Assembly: GCA_016165875.1 (NCBI GenBank)
Contig: JABBOT010000035.1
Coordinates: forward strand, 1,722,730 to 1,786,729
Direction of reading: 5' to 3'
DNA: 64,000 nt
Source: Acanthopleura granulata
Lineage: Eukaryota; Mollusca; Polyplacophora; Chitonida; Chitonidae
Shown here: in pieces, positions 33,677 through 45,631 of the stretch
Position numbering within the stretch: position 1 is the first letter of the stretch
How the letters are laid out: every line of letters starts with the position of its first letter
Made by a program: the position numbers and the translations under genes
Notes under the pieces: model-generated
The model's database searches: none
Told to the model about the DNA's origin: nothing
Seen by the model: the letters and a program-made list of their open reading frames with translations, nothing else

Positions 33677-36600
33677 AAACCCTTCTTTTTTGCGCATTGG
33701 CATGTAATCGAACACTGTGGTTTTATGACTGAGTCATTGTGTTGCGTATCAATTAGCGAAAGCGTTGTTATACAGATTCTATACTATGATAAGTAACGGC
33801 TACTAATTCCGACACTCGTCTGTTACAGCTCACTTGCTACATTTACGTTACATGCTAATTTTGTATGGATATATCTCCTGACATGTTCAAAGTGGAAAAA
33901 GCCTTTCCGCTGCTTACATTTCTCACAGAAATCAAACGTTTTATGTCCAGTGTTTTTAAGAGTTATTATTCTACTTAAACATTCATTATTTTATCGAGAG
34001 GGAATAAAACGTTTTGTAGAAAAATATTGACTTTTGCTGGAATCAGCAAGAAAAACTGGTTTCTGCCACATTTGATAGATTTAAAGATGAGCAAATAAAA
34101 CCAGATTTCCAATTTACATAAAAGTGGTGCAGAAGTTGTCACTTTCTGGTATACATGAGAAACTCTAAGATTCCTCGTCTCTGTGATATTTTGGGCTATT
34201 GTAATAAAAAAAAATGACATTCATTTGGCGTTGAATATCAACGCACATGATATCCCTGTAGTTGATTTAGGAAAACCGGAAAAACATTCTGTTGGATGCA
34301 AGGTAGTCCCTTGTCTGTATTCATTGACGTCACTGATGTTTAGCTCTGCTTAAATAGACAGTTTCACTTGTACAAGGTCAGACGGTCAATGCGAGCAGAA
34401 AACAGGGAAATGTTGTTTGTAGAACCTCCAATCGCCAGGTATCTCACGAAATGGCTTCTCATTATCGCACAGCCTGTCCGCAACGAGAAATTTCTCAATG
34501 GAACACTCTCAGTGTGACTTGGTTTCCATTTTGACAAAAACCATAACTGAAAACGCAATTTATACACGATGTCGACACAATGACAGGCAGTTTTATTCAG
34601 CTGACAAAGCATAAGTCGATGTCTGTAACGCTTCGCAGAGAAACTTTTGGGTCATTCATGAAGATCTCTCACTGTGAGCAGTTTGGTAATTGGTGCGCAG
34701 GAGTGGGTTTATCTTCTAGTCGAGAGGGGTCTTTAACAGTGACTTGGTGTGCTCATTGTATCCTCATAAATGGCACCCGATGCATGTATCTTTCTGGTTG
34801 TCTTTTAATTTGAAGACCAATATTTTTCGTCGCTATAACAGCGTCTAGCTCAATGGTTGAAGTGGACTAGCCCATAATTTAATAATTTTTTCCGAATATT
34901 CAAATGTGGGCGTGTTACGAACAAAATATTGTTTTATTTTTGTTTCTATTTCTTTTTGAACTGACCGGTAACCTACATTTTTTCCCTATGTGACTTCCAC
35001 TGTTCCCCAGGCCTCTGTGTTTATGGGTTTCCTGTACATAGAGCGTACATTCTGGATAGATGTAACCATCTTGTAAACATATTTAGGATCAAACTATCTA
35101 GAATTTCCTTTACGTTAGTCTACAAATATAAGCGACAAAGTTATCAAGCTCGCGGTCTTTTACTCAAGTTTACTTAAGAACAGTCATATTTACTGTCGTC
35201 CACTTGGAAGGATTTTGTTGGGTTTGAAGATATCGGTTTACACGCCAATCTCAGACTAGGTGATCACGTACATATGATCACGTCCATTACACTTCATAGT
35301 ACAATCAGTTTCAGTGCCAGTCTAGGATCGTCCACTGCAACTGGGTATTACATGTGGAGGTATGATAACGGTTAATATTTTTATCTTATATCCATTCACA
35401 ATAGTGTGCTGGTTTGACGTAGCTTGTCCCTCTTTAATGACACTCTGCTGATGTGTGTTGACTTGTCTTTAGTATTTGATTAGTTTATATGAGTACAGGA
35501 ATATATACAACTGAATAAGACGTGTATATCTTAACATCGTACGAAGTTTTGAAAACAGGTTCTTAAACACGTAAGGAATAATCAGATACTTCATAATTTT
35601 CAACTATTACTTGGGAACACTTTCGTAGTTTTTGTGAATTGCAGATATAGATGAAAGTTAGCCTTCTCGCACAATTCCTAATATGGTCTCATACCTTAGC
35701 ATGATATTTATAAATCTTTTACAAGCTTCTAGGCTCTCGAATGACACAGCTAAAATTTTGCTCATCTACCGAGGTTATATGCTTTGGGACGAAGAATGAG
35801 GGAAAACTAAAAGTTAAGCACGGGTAAAATTATCTTCAGGCCATAATCATCCGACTGCTTGCTTTCTCTAGAGCAATAGTAGCCTGCGTCATACTCCTCT
35901 TATCCGGTGTGAACGTTCCCGATTGCTGTGACTATGGCACTATTGTGTTAGGCTGCATTAATTATTAAGCTAAATTGTTCGTATGTCCTTCAGAACTGAT
36001 AATGTGCTAAGGTGTAGTATTTTGCGACATGATATTAAGGACCAGTCATACAACTCTCGTCATTGTTATCCAGATACTAAGGTGTTCTCACGGATTTAGC
36101 CATCATTTCTTAACCTAGTCACCCAATACCTTTAACCTTGTTGATCATTAAAATTAATATGTGGTAAAATTTTTGCAACAAAAATAAGCCGTATAACTCA
36201 AACGACAACAGAATTATAAAATTCTCAACATACTTTTTGCGGCCTCACAGCCCTATTCATATCTCCCCCTCCAAAAGTGGGAATGTACTTGAAACATTCC
36301 AAAATTATCCTGTACACAAGGCTACTACTATTTACACCCAGCAGCAGACCTAACTTCTCGAAGTAACAAAAATTTGAACACCTACTTCCACCGGCAGCCA
36401 AATAATTCCACAGGGTCTTCAAAACAACAACAACACTGCGGAAAGTAACCTGTTTTTAATTTGCGTTTCTGTACCCATAATTGACCGTTTACAAACCAGT
36501 ATTGCTATCTACTATGCTGAAAAACATTGGTTTACAATCGAACCAGTGATCGTTAGCTACAAGTAATGCTAAGTGCATAAGTTAGACTTTGATAAAGATT

Positions 36601-37551
36601 GTGAACATAGTGCCCAGAAAGTGGTCAAAATGGTGCATCCTGGCGCATGGTTTTTAGTGCAGCTGTTTGGATTTTTATTTTTTCACGGAGTTATTGATAT
36701 TGCTGTACGAATATGTTGGTAATGCTGTATAGAGAGTGTTCGGAGGAATATTTCTAGAACATTTGTATTGTTTGGTGTATATAATGCCTCTGAAAGAACT
36801 GTGTAGCACCAAAAGGTAAGTTGAACATCGTATAAATGTGTTTGTGTATTGCCGATACTGTTGATTAGTACTGTTAAATATTCTCCAAAGTCTATTGCAC
36901 ATGTTCCCGAAAATTCAAGGTTCCTTGTGCCCTGATTCCAAAATCAACACAATCTACGAGAAGGCCTGTCCGATGACAGAAGTTTGCGCAATTTGTATGA
37001 TTCCCCTTTAAGGAGAATGTTTGTGTCATGGTGAGTCTTTCCCGTAGCATAATGATAATGACAAAGGGTATTTAAAAGTATTGAGAATGGCACCTAAATG
37101 CTTCTCAAATTCATAGCTGATTGACTTTTTACTGTTTCCATCGTCCGGTACACCAGAGCCCATGCCTTCTTCAGAGAACACTGGAACACATCTGCTGTTA
37201 AGCCGTCAGGGACATTGATGTGCCCCTATGATCACCGTGGTGACTGGGTGCCTGCCGAACCGTGGAGATCCGGAACTTATCATGCCGATAAAATATCTTT
37301 TATGCTTGGGTTACCCTTCGCAGGAATAATACTGAACATTATCATGGGGGAAAAGCAGCTAGGCGATGCTTTAATGAGATACTAGACGAACTTCGCTAAA
37401 ATTGGGTAACAACTACACTTCTGATGAAGTATGTACACATGATTGCAGAGCAATTATGTCATTATTATCTGAACTGAGTAACACCACTGTACCAGCAACA
37501 TAAAAGCATCAGAGTATCTTGAAAAAGAATATCTGACATGCGTGTCATGTT
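33677..37551. other. Intergenic, no gene seen
   Basis: Nearly 4 kb with no supported exon, RNA gene or known repeat. A short stretch at 35307-35323 resembles the start of the membrane exon (CAGTTTCAGTGCC) but does not continue as a hydrophobic segment. Confidence 0.4.
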
Positions 37552-37762
37552 TATGATAAACCCTTTTTATAGTATACTTTACCTACATTTCCCCCGATAA
37601 GAATGTGTGACATGATAAACAATTTTTTATGGTATATTTCCTCCCACCATAATGCTGGCCGCCGTCGTATAAGTGAAATATTCTTGAGTGCGGCTAAAAC
37701 ACCAATCAAATAAATAAATAAATACATTTTATGGTATACTTTACCTACATTTCCCTCGATAT
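37552..37762 (+). mobile_element. 5'-truncated SINE in a ~62-bp tandem repeat
   Basis: The SINE body (37637-37726) holds only the 3' end of the family (CTGGCCGCCGTCGTATAAGT, ATATTCTTGAG, then AAATAAATAAATA). It is flanked by exact TTTTATGGTATA repeats (37625-37636 and 37727-37738), so truncation happened at insertion. The target was itself an older tandem repeat of about 62 bp: GTATACTTTACCTACATTTC and GATAAAC blocks occur on both sides. Confidence 0.88.
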
Positions 37763-39148
37763 TCAATATGAAGATAAATTAAACTCTACATGCTTCAATA
37801 AGTCGCAGTTTTCAGGTTAGAGTCCATATCTCAGTTTTGCTGCGGTCTGAAATTTGAAGTTTTTGGAGTTTGTTCCAAGGCTGGAAGCCAGAAATTTAAA
37901 CCAGACCTAAGGTAAAACATAAGTTCAATGTAAACCGGTATACAGTGGAAAGCACATATGTAGCTACTTAAACTTTATAATATTTTCACATTTATTACTA
38001 TGTGATTAAAATCAAGCTCAGTATGTCTGTAGTCAGTCCACACAGTATGTTAGCGCCATACGTCTCATGCAAGACTGGCTTTCTAGAAAGCCACTGCTGG
38101 TTTTCCAAACTCTCTGATTTCTTTATATTTTCTTTGATTCATTATAATTCGCCCTTATCAGCAAAGATTTCAATTTTCATTCAAATCTCAGCGACATCGC
38201 CTTCCAGTCTCATTGTTACCATTCGCTGTGTTGACATACAAAAAAATGTTCGTGAACACAGTAATATTACTCCCAACAGTAACCCTTTAGCATAGGTGTA
38301 ACTTGTCGTTGCAGGGCTCCACCGACTTCCTATCTGCAATCATGAAAGTGTGTGTAGATTTTGTACTCGGTGACAGACACAAATATTTTAGAAAAACTGT
38401 ACAAGTTCAAGTGATGTTTAAGATGTTAAATAAGATAAAACGAAATGTCGAAAGCAGTTTGACATTTGATGATTGTAATGTGCAACGCAGTTACTGTCAC
38501 CTACTTCTTGCACACTGTTGGTCCCGAGATTACTACTGCTGAAAGCAAAATATTACATCTCTGTCTGAACTTTTTTAAAGTAAAGATATGAATATGCTGT
38601 TACTTAGGTGAGTTTACCTTGTAATAAAACGAATTTCTTTTACAGTTTCATTTACATTGGCTAGAAAGGTCCGATCAGATGCCCCAAAGTTGCAAGAATT
38701 AAGGTATGTCAGTTTCAGATACCAAACATTTGCTAGAATGAATTTAATATCTTACGCAAAGTTTAGTGCGTGTCTGTTTCATGAAAATTGCATTCACTAT
38801 TTACACTTCATTTACTTTGTTCGTTTGTACAGAGATCCACATTACCTGTCAGCTGGATCAAGTTACGTAAATTGGCTCGAGGTTCGAACAACTTGCAGAG
38901 CGTTACTTGAGGCTTCACACTGGGATGACATCAGATTCTGTGGGCGATCGGGTATATATTCTAAGTGGAATTCTGGCTGGAGTATCTCCCAAAACAAAAG
39001 AAGCTTATCCGACAAAGACGATTCGGGTAAAATGTAATTAAAGCTGAGGTTCATTCACACATGCAAATGAATTGTCAGCTGGAAGTAATTAAAGATTACT
39101 TGAAATGTACCAAGAGATCGTCTTTATACTTGTGTTAATATTTATGTG
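37763..39148. other. No gene seen
   Basis: The 126-codon plus-strand frame at 38657-39037 follows a TTTTACAG, but I recognise no domain and leave it uncalled. Nothing else is evident. Confidence 0.4.
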
Positions 39149-39417
39149 TATTTCCAGGAGGTCGAGGGTGTTAGCGCCCCGGGGCGGCGCTATGATTCCT
39201 TGCGTCTCACCAATGCGGTCGCTGTGAGTTCATGTCCAGTTCATGTTGTCTTCCTCTCCAGTCGTATGTGGGAAGGTCTGACAGTAGCCTGCGAATTTCC
39301 CCCGATCTTTGCCCAGTACCTCCCCCCACCCCACCATAATGCTGGCCGCCATTGTAAAAGTGAAATATTCTTGACTACGACATATAACACCAATTCAATA
39401 AATATATATTTCCAGGA
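39149..39417 (+). mobile_element. SINE with target-site duplication, degraded head
   Basis: Body 39160-39406 between exact TATTTCCAGGA repeats (39149-39159 and 39407-39417). The tRNA-like head is damaged (GGTCGAGGGTGTTAGCGC) and the middle contains a CT-rich expansion (TACCTCCCCCCACCCCACC). B-box region and 3' end are typical of the family. Confidence 0.9.
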
Positions 39418-40180
39418 TGCATGACAAATGGGCACTCGGCCCAATTACCGACTCCGTCACATACAGTGATGTATACATTTTTATAGTCAATAAATAAAGT
39501 CAATATAAGTCAACAGATGGATTATAGGTATGTAATTTTTAAAAAAATTACCCATTAAAATATTCTTGATGTAAAATTTCATAAAGGAAAACAATGAGGT
39601 AAAAATATTGTAAACATATAAAAAGCTATAGGCTTGGGTTAAGGCCGCTCGTTGTGTGCTCCAGAAAGCCGCCCCAAGAAAGGCTACCATGCTCGCATCG
39701 TTAGATAATGGCTTAAAGGTTCAGTTTTATATAAATGTGTATACCTGGGTATCCCCTAGTTGCGTGATCGAGGGATGTTTCATTTAGTCTATAGATCAAT
39801 ATAAATACACGGAGTTGTATCAAGATAAACTTAAAAATTGCCATGGTGGTATGAATTTCTGTAACATAAATAAAATAAAATATGAGAGAGATTTACTGGA
39901 AGTACTCTTGTATATTTTGGCACTAAAGTTATGGCGATGACTATTATATATACACACTGGGGCCTACTTTACAGGTCCTCGTTATACAACTTGCATGAAT
40001 ACAATGATTTTCATATAGGTGAGAAGAACTTAGGGAGACAATGTAGAAGCATAATTGATGGCTGGTAGAACAACTCGAGGGTCATGTTTTAAATATACAC
40101 CAAGCTTTTCAGAAAAAATGAAAATGAGTTCTACCACAGAGGCAGCGAGTCAGGAAATAACTAGTGCACTACAGCGTGGA
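39418..40180. other. No gene seen
   Basis: No supported exon or repeat. Confidence 0.45.
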
Positions 40181-40447
40181 ATTATTTATTTATTTATTAT
40201 ATTGGTGTTTTACGCCGTACTCAAGAATATTTCACTGATACGACGGCGGCCAGAATTATGGTGGGAGGAAACCGAGCAGAGCTCGGGGGAAACCCACGAC
40301 CATCCGCAGGATGCTGGCAGACGCTCCCACGTACGGCCGGAGAGGAAGCCATCATGAGCTTGTCTTGAACTCACAGCGACCACATTGGTGGGCGGATTCG
40401 GGTAACTGTGCTGCGATAACGCTGACCGACTGAGCCACGGAGGACCC
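40181..40447 (-). mobile_element. SINE, minus strand, near full length
   Basis: Starts (minus strand) with CCGTGGCTCAGTCGGTCAGC at about 40440, includes the B-box-like GTGAGTTCAAGAC, and ends in an AAATAAATAAAT tail at about 40185. It is arranged head-to-head with the plus-strand fragment at 40487-40629. Confidence 0.9.
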
Positions 40448-40486
40448 AGTGGTACAGTGTAAAAGGCCTTACTTATATCAACATAA

Positions 40487-40629
40487 GTCTGCCAGTAACC
40501 TGCAAATGGTCGTGGGTTTTCTCCGGGCTCTTCCTGGTTTCTTTCCACCATAACGCCAGCCGCCGTGCGTTTAAGTGAAATATTTTTGAGTAGGGCGTAA
40601 AATACCAATTGAATAAGTGAATAAATGAA
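40487..40629 (+). mobile_element. SINE 3' half, plus strand
   Basis: Holds the 3' half of the family from GTCTGCCAGTAACCTGC through GTGAAATATTTTTGAG to the GAATAAATGA tail. It is in opposite orientation to the SINE 40 bp away, so the two 3' halves are complementary across about 140 bp. Confidence 0.85.
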
Positions 40630-40938
40630 ATAAAATCAGCATAGATGGAAATAACCTCTTCTGTTTATACTACTTGCTAAAACTTCCGTGTGCTCGATCA
40701 AATTTACGTGTAACGATCAGCTTTCTACAAGCCCATATCTAACCAGCAGTCCGATAGCCCTGTGGACATTAATTGTTTTAGTTCATTATGTACATCACTG
40801 AAAGACACAGTCAATTCGTCGAAGAAAAGAAGAATTTACTTCACTGAGGGGGATAACCCCTGCTGAAATCACCCATAGCAAACAACCAACTAAAATAGTC
40901 TATGAACAGAGCCCACTTTCAGAGAGCTTGGTAAATTA
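40630..40938. other. No gene seen
   Basis: Nothing supported. Confidence 0.45.
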
Positions 40939-41025
40939 ATTTCTCGTAACTTTTCTCATACGACACGTCCCAGTACGACTCATTAAGTTAGAAGGCATCT
41001 TTTACGAGAAAAATTACGAGAAATA
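40939..41025. repeat. Imperfect inverted repeat (hairpin-like)
   Basis: Left arm ATTTCTCGTAACTTTTCTCA (40939-40958) pairs with the right arm TTACGAGAAAAATTACGAGA (41002-41021) with few mismatches, leaving a loop of about 43 bases. It may be the remnant of a small palindromic element or a structured noncoding site. No gene is attached to it. Confidence 0.65.
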
Positions 41026-42156
41026 TAACTTACGAGGTTTTGTGAAGGTGGCCGCAGGTGCGCGACCTCCTTCGGACGGCCTGAACCGCAGTGGTCTGCA
41101 AACGGACAAGCTTTGATTTTCTGCTATTTTTCTTTATGAAACTCCAGAAACCGTTTTGGGTTTTCTCCAATTTCCGTCTCTAAAGCGGATGTGCAGTCTT
41201 CAAGTTTTATCTTGCTCGGTGGAAAGTGGCTCAGGATATATTTCTCGGTGTAAGAGACCATTTTTAACGATCGCAAGATTCCAAAGGCGACAGATTACAC
41301 ACACCACCATTTAAGTTTACAATTATGTTTTAATACGTCGAAAAAGGCTATACAATATTGAGGCGTAAGCTGGAGTCTTTCCATTGCTGGTTAACGTCAT
41401 TATCGGAAAATTTTTTACTTGTACGCTGGTGGTTTATTATTATGGGAGAGGAAACCGGAGTGTTTGGAAATTACTGACGAACTTTCAAACGGATGACCTA
41501 CAGATGTATACAATAGACTTGTCGATGTCAGGTGGTGTTTAACGAACGTTAGACTGCGATAACAGCCATACTGTTTTAAACACAAACCAATCAACCACAT
41601 AATTAAACTAGGTTGTAACTCAATCCTTTAAAGACACAATAATACTACGCATAAAATGAAGCAAAACAGAAAGAAAAATATATTTTAGAAATTAGATCTA
41701 ATAACTGTGATTAACTATATGTTGTGCTAATTCTTGTCAAACCAGCATGTTAATAAATTGGCATATTTTGGCGTAAAACATTTTATCTTGCCCTACGTCA
41801 CCTGGATCAAATAAGACATTAGTTAGAAAAAAATGCAATGCTAGACCAAGTGTATATATGTATCGAAAATGAATCTAATTGAAAGTAAAAAAAAGCCACA
41901 ATTTATTAGTGATGTAGGATAATCGACATATCCCAGTTCAAAGTAAACAAAAACGCCCACGTAGGGAAAATCGAACGGGCCGACATGCTCTCAATTTTAA
42001 CCAATGAAGGGCGATATATTTTCTACCACCGGAGGAGGCATCTGTTTCCGCTGTAACGTCATCCGTTCCTTTTCAAAAGTTGGCCACGTACAAATAGTAT
42101 TAAATCAGCTGTTTTCCTTCTGATTGCGAGATTATTTTGATATACTTTAAAATGTA
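41026..42156. other. No gene seen
   Basis: Contains a locally GC-richer patch at about 41045-41100, otherwise unremarkable. Confidence 0.4.
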
Positions 42157-42422
42157 GGCGTCGAAACCGACATTCGTATACCAGCCGTCAACCGAAATTG
42201 GCGTTCCAGGTCAATAATCGTAAGATCAGTTTCCAAAAACGACGGATAACACAAACCTCCCAAGAAGTAAGAAAATATCTAAATATAAAATTAGGACGAA
42301 TTCATGCAAAGAGAATCAGTCTACTGTTTTCAATAATGTCGAAAAGACTTTATGAATGTTCTACGCGGATGAATAAAATCAGAATTCAGACCGCGTACCA
42401 TTTCTGTCAGAAAAGTCATTTT
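42157..42422 (+). repeat. Dispersed repeat R2, copy 1
   Basis: Ordered similarity with 51905-52128: GTCGAAACCGACATTCGTAT, CCGTCAACC, GCGTTCCA, AACACAAA, ATTCATGCAAAGAGAA, ACAGTTTT and ATAAAATCAG all recur in the same order and spacing, with about 20-25% differences by eye. A fragment of the same start is at about 51714-51740. I do not recognise the family. The open frame 42198-42488 lies mostly inside it and is not called. Confidence 0.7.
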
Positions 42423-44220
42423 CAACGAGAAAGTAGTAGAATACATCGTGCTACTCACGACCAAGGAGTGTGTCGCCTCTACAGGTAATACTGAAGAGCG
42501 TAGGGTGTGGGTGACGCGACATCGTGTTTCCTGTTTCTTTAACAATGACGTAAGAATTCCAGATTAAAGGCGGGTTACAGAGTTACCAAGCACGCCATAA
42601 AAATGCCTTTGTCTGTTAATACGTCTGTATGAACTGCTCTTCTAAAATAACTTTGATTATATTTTTGTTGTCTTTTCTTTAAAGGTCTTTCCAAGTTCTG
42701 TGCAAGTTTGAACAAGTCATGTACTAATGGAAATATCAACCAATGATTAGTACTAACACTTATGTTAAATCCAGGAATCCATTTATCATTAATGTACAGG
42801 TACAAGATATGCTCCTTGTTAGCAGATTTCTGCCTGTTGTCGTATGAATACTATTAGAGCGGATTTCTCTGTTACTCGAACGTGTGGGAAACCAGGAGTC
42901 AACAAATGCTACTCTGTTCAGCAGCAGTCTATAATGAAACTCTGATGCATCTCTGCAGACGAGTAAATAACACAGAAACATATGTCAGAGAACGTATGAA
43001 TAATCTCTGAATTCTATCATGATCTTGACGATTAGTGTAATCCGAGCGGCATGTTTGCACTCATCGATTACTCAAGATCTTTTGGTAGCTACAAGTAGGT
43101 ACCGCTATATCTGGGTTACATGCAATCCTCACGGCAATCAAAGTCTTAAAATGTAAGGTCCATACTGATTTTCAACTGGAAACTTAAATGATAAATTAAA
43201 TGATAAATTCTAACATGAAAAACAATGGCAACTTTACACATATATACACTAAAAATAAAAATGACTCCCTGGTTTTGACAAGGTCTCAACAGTGTTTAAT
43301 TTCAGTGTTATGAAGCTCGTGTAAACGCTCAGTTCTGTAAATCCTATAGTGCTTTCAGAATCCAATCCTAATTAGTGATGGTAACCAAAGCTACTTTTTG
43401 CACGGAGTCTATGAACGATCCAAAGTGTATGTTCATGGTCAGCAACAGGTCCAGAAAGCTAGCCACAAATCAGTTTTGAATCTACAATGAAGCCGTTGTC
43501 CAAAAAGTCCAAATGATTTCACTGCCAAAACCTGAAACTCCTCACTGAATGATAAACAGGGGCAGGCTACAACGCGTTGGATTTCTTTAATCTGCAGCTT
43601 CCTCAAGTGAACCACAGTCCATGTATGCCAATCTAGTTTTCGACTGGGCTTTAGTCCACACATCAAACCAGGCTTGAAATTCTGAACAGACCACTTATTC
43701 GAGTGAGTCCAAACATCGGGCAAGTTCTTATTTCTGATCCGATCACTAGTGTTCACAGATCAAGCCATGCAGTTTCACATTTCCTATCTTCAGTGCATAA
43801 TATTGGATGCGTGCATCTCTATCCTTGGCCATTGAAGTTTTACATCCCGTTGCTTGCCAAGGCGTGAGATCTGCCCGCTAATCACCGCCCCTCCGGCTCA
43901 CCATGTAACAGAATGTCTTGGTTTAAATGCTGGTTTCGGGGCCACTCTCCAGGCGCATATCGTGGCCCATCAAATCAGTGCTTTATTGCAACCCTTGAAT
44001 ATTATTGGAAGACGGTTACAGTGTGTTTGTATACTATTTACATATGTTCATGAGTTAACTAATGGAATGAGTCTTTTTTTGTCACAATATGCTTATACTG
44101 TAACTTATTTTATAGGTTCAATTGCTGTGGTACAGACGTGTGATAATTAGCTATTTCACAGAAGCAGTATAGAGAGTAATTAGGCGATGTATACAAACAG
44201 AAAACAACAGTAAAGCTTTT
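42423..44220. other. No gene seen
   Basis: No supported feature. The 105-codon minus-strand frame at 43439-43756 and the plus-strand frame at 43854-44150 show no recognisable domain. Confidence 0.4.
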
Positions 44221-44221
44221 C

Positions 44222-44227
44222 TTTATT
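44222..44227 (-). terminator. Poly(A) signal AATAAA
   Basis: Canonical AATAAA on the minus strand 13 bases beyond the TAA at 44240, followed about 20 bases later by the T/G-rich GTTGTTTTCTGTTTGT, the usual arrangement of a cleavage/polyadenylation site. Confidence 0.5.
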
Positions 44228-44239
44228 GGATAACAGAGG

Positions 44240-44396
44240 TTAGTTCTCTTGCTTCCTGTCCTGTGACGTGTAGTTGTAGTGCTCCTGACACTTATACCGG
44301 ACAACGTCCAGGACCAGCGTACAGGAAACCCGAGCCTGTAACAAGCGCGGCAAGTATATCTGGGGAGTAAGGATGTCAGGCATCATCCACTCATCT
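44240..44396 (-). CDS. Compact candidate gene or terminal exon, ~48 codons
   Basis: A minus-strand frame starts at ATG 44386 (MMPDILTPQIYLPRLLQARV), continues through SCTLVLDVVRYKCQEHYNYT and stops at TAA 44240-44242 (48 residues). Two readings compete. (1) A self-contained intronless gene: TATAAAAG at 44427-44420, an Inr-like TCAGAT whose A is at 44396 (31 bases from the first T of the TATA box), and AATAAA at 44227-44222 just after the stop. (2) A terminal coding exon: CCACCATCTTTTCAG is also a good acceptor, the exon would enter in phase 1 at 44396 and the frame is open from there. A 3-codon upstream ATG frame overlaps the start in reading 1. I do not recognise the protein; chance is possible given the length. 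Confidence 0.4.
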
Positions 44397-44419
44397 GAAA
44401 AGATGGTGGTTGCCAGCGC

Positions 44420-44427
44420 CTTTTATA
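44420..44427 (-). promoter_or_regulatory. TATA box TATAAAAG
   Basis: Perfect TATA-box consensus in a GC-richer context (AAAGTATAAAAGGCGC). It stands 31 bases upstream of an Inr-like TCAGAT on the minus strand, the spacing expected of a focused RNA polymerase II core promoter. If 44396 is instead a splice acceptor, this would be coincidental. Confidence 0.4.
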
Positions 44428-44432
44428 CTTTT

Positions 44433-45467
44433 CGAGCCGGACGGAGAGAAATTTGATCGGCTTACAATGGAAAATCTCGCATCTGATCCGTCAATCCACA
44501 GAAACACGCCCTCTTATGTTGTTGTCTAGCAAAGCAGGAATCAAACTATGATGGTGAAATCTGAGTGGGATTTCAAGCCATACAAATATTCTCTTCTGAG
44601 AGTGTCCAAAATGTCTAAAATTTAGGCATCCTTATAAATATTTCACGGATAACAGTTCTCTGATGTTCACATTCACATGCTTCACATTATTTCGAAGTAC
44701 TCTCAATATGTACAATAAAGAGGCTCAAATTTTCCAACTCACAGTTTCAAAACATGGCGGCTCACGACTTGCATGACGGTGACAAAATAAAATATCTCTT
44801 CTATTCTACATAAATATTTGCTCCACGTTAAACATAAATTAAAGTAAACTGTATGAATTCAATATTTCAGTGGTTGAAATGCGATATTTGCCCACCGTCA
44901 GTCCACTATTTCTCCGCGAATTCAGAAAACTTCAATTTACGTGGACGACGTCTGCTGTGCGTGTCACGGATCATAGTGTGTTCAGTTTGCGTTACACTCT
45001 CTGTGGATGTTTTCGTCCGAATTAAATTAATTCAGGTGTGCCCTGGGCTCCTAATATTCAACTACCAAGTTATTTAAAACCGTAAACCACATAGTACCTA
45101 ACTTAAACTGCATAAATGTAACTGTCCACGATATTTCCTACAACTTGGAATATTACTCACATCACAAGTACAAAGAGCGATAACCTTAAAACATGTTATT
45201 AAATCCAAAGTGAATGATACTTAATTTTATACAAATTTCTCGTAACTGAAAGGTAATAAACATCAGCTTGGTACTACAGCAGCGTGAAATGTCGTCATAG
45301 TCACAAAATGGGAAAAAAATTAATGAAAGAGAATCAAAAATACCAGACCCGTTGTCGTTATCAGCCATATGTTAACAGGTGCAGGTCGAGAAAAGCTCAG
45401 ATAAAGATAAGGTGACAAATGGATGTGTGTGATGGGACAATTTGGCTTTAGCCCTGGTTCTTTCTTC
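44433..45467. other. No gene seen
   Basis: Upstream side of the 44.3 kb candidate; no further exon on the minus strand could be supported. Confidence 0.4.
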
Positions 45468-45631
45468 GGAGGGGGGGGGGGGTCGTTACTTTTTAAACAC
45501 GTACATGGATAGTTAGAATAAAACCGAGGTCGAAGAGGCCGAATTTCACCGGTAATGTGTGACCATTTTGTAACAGTGTTATCACACTGTCGTTGCTGCT
45601 CTAGTTTTACTGGTAGAACGGTAGCCTGTCC
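45468..45631 (+). repeat. Dispersed repeat R1, copy 2, with 12-G run
   Basis: R1 copy containing TTTTTAAACACGTACATGGA, AATTTCACCGGTAATGTGTG and CTCTAGTTTTACT. At its 5' edge the GGGGG segment seen in copy 3 has expanded to an uninterrupted run of 12 G (45471-45482). The open frame 45320-45661 on the minus strand reads through this repeat and is not called. Confidence 0.7.

Noticed and set aside
35300..35351. Second copy of the membrane exon (shares CAGTTTCAGTGCC)
   Set aside because: Similarity ends after about 15 bases and no hydrophobic segment follows.
38657..39037. 126-codon plus-strand open frame after TTTTACAG
   Set aside because: No recognisable domain, and the composition looks non-coding. 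The acceptor-like site alone is not enough.
42198..42488. 96-codon open frame as a gene
   Set aside because: Lies mostly in repeat R2, whose other copy does not keep the frame.
43439..43756. 105-codon minus-strand frame as a transposon fragment
   Set aside because: No catalytic or structural motif recognised. A chance open frame is equally likely.
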